A stretch of 60,000 nt of DNA, from positions 2,668,001 through 2,728,000 of the forward strand of contig NC_088304.1 in NCBI RefSeq assembly GCF_032854445.1. Direction: 5' to 3'. Positions within the stretch are counted from its first letter, which is position 1, and each line of letters begins with the position of its first letter. The notes below the pieces were generated by a model. The model did no database searches. It was not told the origin of the DNA and saw only the letters and a list, made by a program, of their open reading frames with translations. The position numbers and the translations under genes were made by a program. This DNA comes from Liolophura sinensis. Taxonomy: Eukaryota; Mollusca; Polyplacophora; Chitonida; Chitonidae. Below are positions 53,001 through 60,000 of the stretch, piece after piece.

Positions 53001-56000
53001 TATGAGAAAACTGTGGGGTGTAGAGAAATAATTTTAATAGTTTCATGAAGCTTACATCTTTATTGACGCAAACAAGTTGTTTTTATCATCATTTTTGTAT
53101 TACTTGTACTTCATAATTTCCCCTGAAAAAGTGCTTTTGAGGTTGAAAAGCTTGAAAATATGTATGGTACTAAACTTTCATTGTCAATCAGAATCTAGGT
53201 GTATTTATGGGTACACTGACAATCCAGACTGCTTTGAATGGTCTGAACACCCACTGGTTTCCTGTCCTCGTAATGCTGGCTGCCGTCGTATAAGTGAAAT
53301 ATTCTTGAGTACGATGTAAAACACAAATTACATAAATAAATAAAGTCACGGAGATAGCATTGTAGTCTAGAAAGTCACAGGGACACATGGTTCAAGTGTC
53401 ATTGTTAATATAGTCATTTTGTCAGACAGTGTAAAATTATGCACAACATAGCGATTGACGACTGCCAGAGTTAAGGAACTGATGTGCTGAGACTGGAGAA
53501 TCCTGATACATGAATGTGTTGGTTTCAGCACTAATTATATCCTTTCATTACTAAGTCTCTGTTTTCTAGCATGGTGCTATTTATCTTTGATGATGATCAT
53601 CTTCAAAACAGATTGTATGCTTTTCATACTTCTTTTGATTTTTGTTCAAGAGGGGTGCATTTGGTTTTCAGTTTTGTCATGGAACATTATTTTCTGTACA
53701 AGTGGGGGGTACAAAACGTGTGAACTTAAATAACAGTTTTCAGGTTTATGTCTTAATGACATTTTTGTTGCATTTCCTCAGGCATGTACCATTGGGAGAA
53801 GGACCAGCTGTTCAAGTCATCTACCAAAATAATGTTATTGCTAGGTTTGTAATCTTTAAGTTTGTAAGGCTGGGAGATCACAGACAGTGTTTCATTTTTT
53901 AACTTGATCTCTTAGCCACTGAGAATAAAGGGAAATAACTCATGGACTGATACAGTTTTGGTGGGCTAATGGCCAGAGTGTCTGCCTAGAAGTTGGAAGA
54001 CTTCGAGATGAAACCTGGGTTGGGTCATACCAAAGACTCTAAAAATGGCTCTGGCTGTTGCCTCCCTTGGCACTAAGCAGTGAGAGGTTAGAGCAAGGAA
54101 ACATGACTGGTTGGCCCGGTGTCAAGGTAATGTGACTGGGTGGGGTATCAGTATAATGTGACTGGGTGGGGTGTCAGTGTACTGTGACTGGGTGGGGTGT
54201 CAGTGTAATGTGACTGGGTGGGGTGTCAGTGTAATGTGACTGGGTGGGGTGTCAGTGTAATGTGACTGGGTGGGGTGTCAGTGTAATGTGACTGGGTGGG
54301 GTGTCAGTGTAATGTGACTGGGAGGGGTGTCAGTGTAATGTGACTGGGTGGGGTGTCGTGCATGGTGTTTGTGTTTTCAGCATGATACTTGGACTCACCT
54401 TGCCACATGAAGACATAATATAAGTACACACACCTATTGACTAAGTATGACATTAAACCCCAAGCATGCATACATATATGTAAGTGGTATGTTGAATCGC
54501 AAGGCATGAGCTCCATTTTCCAAGTACATCTACAAGAGCTTCTAAGAATATCAGGAGATCAATAATTACACAAACATTGTTAGGTGAAAAGATATCAGTG
54601 GTAATCAGTATCATAATATTGTCTGTACTTATCGAAGGTAGCTCGATCAATTTACAATCAAACTATTCTTCCCCAAAGCCTTCATGGAGAAATTAATACT
54701 TAGGAAACATGTACTTCAGAGTCCAATCAAAACTACATCAATACATATAAAACAAGATAAAGCATCATGTAGTTTGAAAAGTGAAGCTAGATATATTCAT
54801 ACATACAAAAAGCAAAGACACAACAATAGTGCTGTCCCAGTAACTGTCGCTGCAACCAGCAGAAGTAGGGTAGTGGGAGACAGCCAATTACCGATCCCTT
54901 CCAGCCCCACTTGCACGGCATTTGGCAAAATAATAATTTGATGATTTGTTGTAAGATTTACTTAAACTGTAACAGAAGACTGTTTTAGCTGTACTGTTCT
55001 TAATTGTCCTCTTAATACATTTAAAATGAGTTTAGTCAATTCTTTTTCAATGGATTGTGGGGTTTTCCCTCAAACTTTTCTCGGTATCCTTTAACTAACT
55101 TTCGTGAAACTTCACTACCAGGATGCGGTGTGTAATACGATTGAGTGCAATAATAAAAATAAGATACTGGCAACTGGTTGTTATGTATTGTTTTACCATC
55201 TTCTTGTTTTGTTTAACAGAAAGTATAGGAATCGGATTGACCAGTACATTGCCATGTTGGTTCAAGAGGAAAAACAACAAAGGCCAGAGAGGTTACCAAG
55301 TTTACGGCTCAAGGTAAAAACCATGTGAAGGTGCATGGCATCCGGGACATTTAAAACATACCATAAATGACCTAAAATTTTGACCAACAAAGTACTTCCT
55401 TGGAGGCCAATAAATTACTACTTTTGGTGCTGAAACTTACATTTTCTCCGTACTATACCAGCGTACCTTCCAAACAAACCTGAGAACATCTATCTAAATT
55501 CGATAGAACTCTCGGAATCTGGAAACTTTGTAGTGGATGAATTTTTAGGTTATTTAAGGTAATAACTGACAGCGTAAAAGAGAAATCTTTAGATCCTTTA
55601 AATCAAGCATAAAATCAAGCATAAAAGGTCTTGTTAATATTTGTTATAGTTTTTGACCTCTAGCAGTCAACCTCTTTTTTGTATGTTTGGTATTTGTTCA
55701 TATTAACATAACCCTGATCTCTGTCGTGTCATCATTTCAGGCTGGAACATTGTCCACTGCGGATCTTAATCCTGACCTGTCATTAGAAGATTCCAGGAAT
55801 GTTCACTTACGATCATCCCATTCAGTAAGTGTCAGTTATATTTTAATGCCTGAAGTATTCAAGTTTAAAAAGAAGTTTTATTTTCAGAACCATATCTAGA
55901 AAAACACGAAAGGTTCTGATACCAGACTTTGATGGTGACACTGTGACTGTGCATAAAGAAATGTCAAAAATGCATCTCAAAATGATGCTTTCTAAGAGCT

Positions 56001-58540
56001 TTTTAGTCTGTGAATGAAAGAAATTTATATGAAACTTTAACTTTTTATTGATAAACCACCATATTTTTGTTGAATTTACTTGTCAGTTTTAATACAGCTT
56101 GATTGGTTTGGATGGACAACAGTTTGGGAGCCCAAACATCTTCCAGAACCAGAGTAACTTTAAATATGTCCCTGATTTTAGTGCTAAAGTACATTTAGTA
56201 CAAGGTATGTTGCTGTGTTTTTTTAGCTGAAATTTGTTGTCTGTAATTTTTGGAAAAAGTAGGCATTCAGATCATTGGCTGTAGGGAGATGTATTGTGAG
56301 GTAGTTTGGATTTTTGGCAGGATAGTTGGCTTTAACTGGATGCATCAGGCAACTGTTTGTATTTTTTTTCATCTGATGTGCAATAAGGTGTTTTTTTTTG
56401 TATTTTTGACAGATCATTGGCTGTAGCCAGATGTATGATGAGTTTATATTGGACACCTTTGGATGGCCCCTAGTGGAGCACAACCCTGCATTGACTGATG
56501 GCTGGGAAATCCCCACGTATCCTTAGCTCTGTTTACGATAAACAGGTGATCAAACTGTAATGTCTAAACATCTAAATCTGTAATGTCCACAACCCAAATT
56601 ACTCTGGATATAACTGTTTTAAATACATGATGTTATACATGTATGCATGGCCTCTAGTGGGCCTTATGCGTACGTGTGATTCAGATGGTAAGCTTTAGAT
56701 GGGAATAGCATAGGTTTTTTAGGTGTAGTAATACTGAATAGCGCAAGCTGAGAAAAGAACTATTCTGAGAAAACTATCGGGTGTAGAGAAATAATCAGCA
56801 CAGTTTTATGTAGCTTGCTTGTTTAGTGACACAGACAAATTTTTGGTGTCATTTTCATGCATAATTGTATGCATAAATTCCACTGAAAAAACTGCTTTAG
56901 TGGTTGAAAAGGTTGAAGATTTACAGTAGTCTTGAGGTGACCTACGTGTATTGATACTTAGATTTGACAAGGAATTGAAAATACTAATTCATACTCTCAA
57001 CGGTGTTAGAAAGGTGTAAAATAGTCTGCAATGGACATGCTGGTCTAGTGGGAAGCTGGAAATTAAACACAGTTTGTATTCCTAGAACATCAAGGTATAA
57101 ACAAGATAAAGATACATATATATGCTCATTGTGTTTAAAGTTTTGAAGTGCAATTATTGGACATCGTGGAGCAATGAAAAACTGGATAAAAAGCCAATTT
57201 GAACCCATGAGACAGTGGAAGTCAGGATTTCGATACATTTAATAAATTATAGACATAAATATGTGGCCAGTTTGTGACGTTTCTGAAGTGCAATGTTTGG
57301 ACATTTTGGGGCAATGAAAAAGTGGGTCAAAGACAATCTAGTACATGAAAATGTGGATAAAGTGCAATGGAATGCTAGAAAATACACAAATGGCTGGCCT
57401 CAGTTTCTGAGCAAAGTCTGCTAGATAGCCCAGCATGACAGTGTGGGTTATGTGACACTGTAGATAGATAGCCCAGCATGACAGTGTGGGTTATGTGACG
57501 CTGTAGATAGATAGCCCAGCATGACAGTGTTGGTTATGTGACACTGTAGATAGATAGCCCAGCATGACAGTGTGGGTTATGTGACGCTGTAGATAGATAG
57601 CCCAGCATGACAGTGTGGGTTATGTGACGCTGTAGATAGATAGCCCAGCATGACAGTGTTGGTTATGTGACGCTGTAGATAGATAGCCCAGCATGACAGT
57701 GTGGTTTATGTGACACTGTAGATAGATAGCCCAGCATGACAGTGTGGTTTATGTGACACTGTAGATAGATAGCCCAGCATGACAGTGTGGTTTATGTGAC
57801 ACTGTATCTCCCATTGTGTAGATTACTCTCCCTGACTGTATCAGTTATGAACAGGTGTACAGACAGGTGTTCCCTGCTGAAGAGGAGGATGACACCAAAG
57901 GCCCAAATCAACGACCTTCCAGGTAAATTACCTGATGTAGAATTTATGTCTGTCCTAAAAATTACAAGAAATAGGTATGTCTGACCAGTAAATAAAGAAC
58001 ACTTGGGCAGCACCTTTGAGACTATTAACTGAATTATATATTCTTCCAAGCTTCTGCCAGCAGTGTATATCTGTGTTGCTGTTCATAGCTCGTAAAAATA
58101 TATTACTCATTTAATCATATAGCGGCTACCTGATTGTTATTCATTTCTCAGAGGACTATAACACCTCAACCCTTACTTGGTTGGATTGTCTGACCACAGC
58201 ATTTTACATTTCATTGAAATGAAACAGGACTAAATAAAATGGGGTTGCATAAAGATCAGCTTCCAAGATGAACAGATTTTGTGATCAGGAGGAATTATTG
58301 TTGAAAATTACATGCCCAGAGTGGATAAACAAATGAATGTCGGATTCACTTAAAACCACTACATGTACTTTTTGATCTTTTTCACCCCATTTACAGGCCC
58401 AAGGCAACATGTTTTAACTGTGGAGAGGCGCACATGTTATCTGAATGTCCTCAGCCAAAGGACCAGTCTCGGATCCGTCAAAGAAGACGGGAGTTCCTTG
58501 AACAGAACAGCTCCCCGGGATCTCTCTCCAAGGGGCTCAG
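49692..58540 (+). CDS. ZCCHC8: ZCCHC8, NEXT-complex zinc-knuckle protein (5' part, 8 exons)
   Basis: ZCCHC8 joins the helicase MTR4 (MTREX) and RBM7 in the nuclear exosome targeting complex, which hands promoter-upstream and enhancer RNAs to the exosome. The exons follow the human protein: N-terminal MATDMFGDSSLFEEF (human VYFGDLELFEPF), then GPAVQVIYQNNVIAR (GPILQILFMNNAISK), DTFGWPLVEHNPALTDGWEI (DKLGQPLLNENPQLSEGWEI), and the zinc knuckle CFNCGEAHMLSEC followed by RIRQRRREFLEQ (RISEKRKEYMD). The PSP domain and the proline-rich C-terminus should lie to the right of the window. The start is supported by an AAAATGG context and by the conserved N-terminus. Confidence 0.95.
50134..52889 (+). 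other. ZCCHC8 intron 1 (approximate)
   Basis: Contains a copy of dispersed family D at about 50770-50970 ('cattctcagagttctgttga', 'cagcaccaaaaataaaattt', 'cacttttgtgggtgaaattt'). The remainder has no recognised exon. Confidence 0.5.
52890..52932 (+). CDS. ZCCHC8: ZCCHC8 43-nt micro-exon
   Basis: The acceptor is CTCACTTTTAG and the donor CCAG|GTAATA. In phase 1 it reads EKCKRFTKLLDST, ending in phase 2 exactly as exon 53782 requires, to give KLLDSTRHVPLGEGPAVQV. Human has RKLNILTRPSGIL at this point. Found by phase and splice-site fit, so less secure than the larger exons. Confidence 0.65.
53010..53165 (+). repeat. Dispersed repeat family E copy
   Basis: 'ggggtgtagagaaataattt', 'atgaagcttacatctttatt' and 'ttgaggttgaaaagcttgaa' match 11690-11880 and 56765-56935 in order. 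Confidence 0.65.
53228..53343 (+). repeat. SINE 3' part
   Basis: 'ggtctgaacacccactggtt', 'tgctggctgccgtcgtataa', 'gtgaaatattcttgagtacg' and an AAATAAATAAA tail. Confidence 0.78.
53782..53844 (+). CDS. ZCCHC8: ZCCHC8 exon, GPAVQVIYQNNVIAR
   Basis: The acceptor is CATTTCCTCAG and the donor GCTAG|GTTTGT. It reads HVPLGEGPAVQVIYQNNVIA and matches human LDGPILQILFMNNAIS. Phase 2 in, 2 out. Confidence 0.95.
53955..54470 (+). repeat. SINE family B copy enlarged by internal minisatellite
   Basis: 'gtctgcctagaagttggaag' and 'gagatgaaacctgggttggg' (degenerate B box), then 'gcagtgagaggttagagcaa', the 26-bp array, and the right end 'gtttgtgttttcagcatgat', 'cttgccacatgaagacataa', 'acattaaaccccaagcatgc'. 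The same left and right ends flank just one array unit in the copies at 16812 and 23825. Confidence 0.8.
54109..54357 (+). repeat. 26-bp minisatellite inside SINE
   Basis: About 9.5 copies of 'ggggtgtcagtgtaatgtga' plus 'ctgggt'. The unpaired SINE copy at 23940-23990 contains 'gtgtcagtataatgtgactg' once. Confidence 0.92.
55220..55313 (+). CDS. ZCCHC8: ZCCHC8 exon
   Basis: The acceptor is TTTGTTTAACAG and the donor AAG|GTAAAA. It reads KYRNRIDQYIAMLVQEEKQQ and then RPERLPSLRLK, matching human QYHQEIEEFVSNLVKRFEEQQ. Phase 2 in, 0 out. Confidence 0.95.
55330..55580 (-). repeat. Dispersed repeat family D copy, inverted
   Basis: 'ggaggccaataaattactac', 'tttggtgctgaaacttacat' and 'cgatagaactctcggaatct' are the reverse of the words seen at 46255-46445 and 50770-50970. 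Confidence 0.65.
55741..55824 (+). CDS. ZCCHC8: ZCCHC8 exon, linker
   Basis: The acceptor is GTCATCATTTCAG and the donor TTCA|GTAAGT. 28 codons, phase 0 both sides: AGTLSTADLNPDLSLEDSRN and then VHLRSSHS. It corresponds to the variable acidic linker of the human protein. Confidence 0.87.
56413..56516 (+). CDS. ZCCHC8: ZCCHC8 exon, WPLVEHNPALTDGWEIP
   Basis: The acceptor is GTATTTTTGACAG and the donor CCAC|GTATCC. It reads IIGCSQMYDEFILDTFGWPL and then VEHNPALTDGWEIP, closely matching the human block before the zinc knuckle. Phase 0 in, 2 out. Confidence 0.96.
56765..56935 (+). repeat. Dispersed repeat family E copy
   Basis: 'cgggtgtagagaaataatca', 'gtgtcattttcatgcataat' and 'gttgaaaaggttgaagattt' recur as at 11690-11880. 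Confidence 0.7.
57422..57806 (+). repeat. 43-bp minisatellite beside a ZCCHC8 acceptor
   Basis: About nine copies of 'agatagatagcccagcatga', 'cagtgtgggttatgtgacgc', 'tgt'. The last copy ends about 38 bp before the acceptor at 57843-57844, so it sits just upstream of the branch-point region. Confidence 0.93.
57845..57922 (+). CDS. ZCCHC8: ZCCHC8 exon, YEQVYRQVFPAEE
   Basis: The acceptor is CCCTGACTGTATCAG and the donor CCAG|GTAAAT. It joins as WEIPT-YEQVYRQVFPAEE, matching human WEIPKYHQVFSHIVSLEG. An earlier AG at 57819-57820 would give the wrong frame before the zinc knuckle. Phase 2 in, 2 out. Confidence 0.93.
58397..58540 (+). CDS. ZCCHC8: ZCCHC8 exon with CCHC zinc knuckle
   Basis: The acceptor is CCCATTTACAG and the donor CTCAG|GTAGGG. 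It reads PKATCFNCGEAHMLSECPQP, then RIRQRRREFLEQNSSPG. The four zinc ligands are present, but the second Cys and the His are separated by three residues instead of the usual four. Phase 2 in, 2 out; the next exon is outside the window. Confidence 0.95.
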
Positions 58541-58725
58541 GTAGGGGTTTGGCTATGTGAGAGCCATTATCAAAGGGCTCAGGTAGGGGTTTGGCTATGT
58601 GAGACATTTTCAAAGGGGCTCAGGTAGGGGTTTGGTTATGTGAGAGCCATTATCAAAGGGCTCAGGTAGGGGTTTGGCTATGTGAGACATTTTCAAAGGG
58701 ACTCAGGTAGAGGTTTGATTATGCG
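58530..58725 (+). repeat. 41/42-bp repeat duplicating a ZCCHC8 splice donor
   Basis: The end of the zinc-knuckle exon and its donor ('ggggctcag|gtaggggttt') recur: GT of the donor at 58541, 58583, 58624, 58666 and 58707. Units alternate between 'gagccattatcaaa' and 'gacattttcaaag' spacers, giving an 83-bp dimer. Confidence 0.9.
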
Positions 58726-58975
58726 AATCTCATTCTCCAAGGGTCTCAACTCTCTGGGAAATATGGGCTCTAGGTAAACATCAAGAGATTGTCTGTAAGA
58801 GAGTACAAGAAATGTACATGGTAATGCAGCTTTTTCTGATGTATTGAATTACTTGATTTGGATAAAAATTCCAAGGCATTTGTGTGCTACAGGAAGCTGG
58901 CAAATTGTAACTGGTCACTTTTCCTTATGAAATAACTTGCTATCTTGGTGATTGGGCCTGAAGAAATTCGACATA

Positions 58976-59345
58976 CCTGTAATGTGATCACATGTAGTTC
59001 ACATATTTACCTGTAACTCACATATTTACCTGTAACTCACATACTTACCTGTAATCTGATCACATGTAGTTCACATATTTACCTGTAACTCACATATTTA
59101 CCTGTAACTCACATACTTACCTGTAATCTGATCACATGTAGTTCACATATTTACCTGTAACTCACATATTTACCTGTGACTCACATACTTACCTGTAATC
59201 TGATCACATGTAGCTCACATATTTACCTGTACTCACATATTTATCTGTAGCTTACATATTTACCTGTAACTCACATATTTATCTGTAGCTTACATATTTA
59301 TCTGTAGCTTACATTCTACCTGTAACTCACATATTTACCTTTACT
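58976..59345 (+). repeat. 19-bp repeat with 72-bp higher-order unit
   Basis: 'acctgtaactcacatattt' repeats; every third copy is a longer one with 'aatctgatcacatgtagtt', giving 72-bp spacing (58975, 59047, 59119, 59191). The right part is more diverged. Confidence 0.9.
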
Positions 59346-59489
59346 CAGGTGACACCAATTTTATTTTGTATTACGAGCAAGTGGACTCTAAAAAATCAAA
59401 CATGAAACTAAAAATTTAGCGTTTTAGCAGTCCTGTACTAAGTAGCTTATGTCATACTCCGAATCGGAGCTGGCGTCCAGTTATATACA

Positions 59490-59880
59490 GATATGAAACA
59501 AAATGTTAGGGGTGGTATGTCAAAAAGTATGTAAGGAGTTCAGGTTTTGCCCACATGTATAGCACAATAAGATAAGGGGGATAATCCATCGTTGATTCTC
59601 TGTGTGCATATTTAATACCACAGATTACCATGTTTATGACTTAGTGTATTAGAATCAATGTCAGAGTAAATGTGAGGGGTGATATGTCAAAAAGTACTGT
59701 ATGTATTGACTCGAAGTTTTACGTGCGTATGAAGGACAGTGACAAAAGGGGGATGTTCCACATCTTAAGCCCATTGTGCATATTTATTGCCATAAATTTG
59801 CCAAATTTATGACTTCAGTACTTGATGTATTGGGCTGAAGTTTTGCATTCATGTGTCCTACAGGTGAGCTAAATGTGAAA
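59490..59880 (+). repeat. Dispersed element with one satellite-like unit
   Basis: At about 59560-59635 'catgtatagcacaataagat', 'aagggggataatccatcgtt', 'gattctctgtgtgcatattt' resembles the 81-bp unit at 29331-33965. It is followed by 'gacttagtgtattagaatca' and 'agggggatgttccacatctt', the flank found just after the satellite at 33966. A third, diverged copy lies near 5830-6045. Confidence 0.75.
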
Positions 59881-60000
59881 TTATAGTCCACATTTTCCAC
59901 AAATTTGATGATTTTCAAGCTTTATACAGGCATGAGGATTTCACGGAAATGATCGTTCCGTTTGCGTGTCAGTTCCCAGATTAAAAATTGATGGAACCGA

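Noticed and set aside
57787-57984. Alternative frame through the ZCCHC8 exon at 57845
   Set aside because: Using the AG at 57819-57820 keeps phase with the previous exon but gives residues unlike ZCCHC8 and enters the zinc-knuckle exon out of frame.

Overview
The window is animal nuclear DNA: AT-rich, with small exons bounded by GT-AG introns, short interspersed tRNA-derived repeats and many minisatellites. The most frequent short repeat ends in a tail of the type 'ttgagtacggcgtaaaacac' followed by 'caatcaaataaataa'. From memory this tail is common in marine mollusc genomes, so I infer a mollusc or close lophotrochozoan. The protein comparisons below are to human proteins as I remember them; no search was run.

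Layout. (1) 1-38301, + strand: the last 25 recognisable coding exons of DEPDC5 (Iml1), a subunit of the GATOR1 complex that restrains mTORC1 when amino acids are scarce. The 5' third of the gene lies upstream of the window. The window opens inside a 59-bp tandem array built from a DEPDC5 exon end plus its splice donor. The introns hold a 40-bp array, a 56-bp array with a 502-bp higher-order repeat, a 4.6-kb 81-bp satellite, a 150-bp foldback and several SINE copies. (2) 42434-49479, - strand: a complete four-exon gene for a 454-residue protein I cannot identify, tail to tail with DEPDC5. Its introns carry 23-bp and 21-bp arrays. (3) 49692 to beyond 58540, + strand: the first eight exons of ZCCHC8, the zinc-knuckle scaffold of the nuclear exosome targeting (NEXT) complex, head to head with the unknown gene across 212 bp that probably hold a bidirectional promoter. 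The PSP domain and C-terminus are not in the window.

Reading phases of all 25 DEPDC5 exons chain together except for one surplus base in the exon at 22333-22460, where homology to DEPDC5 switches frame. That is either an assembly error or a real lesion. I see no prokaryotic, CRISPR or viral features. The most unusual theme is minisatellite birth: two arrays have amplified a coding-exon end together with its 5' splice site (DEPDC5 at 1-900, ZCCHC8 at 58530-58720), and two others (81 bp and 26 bp) appear to have grown from internal segments of dispersed elements.
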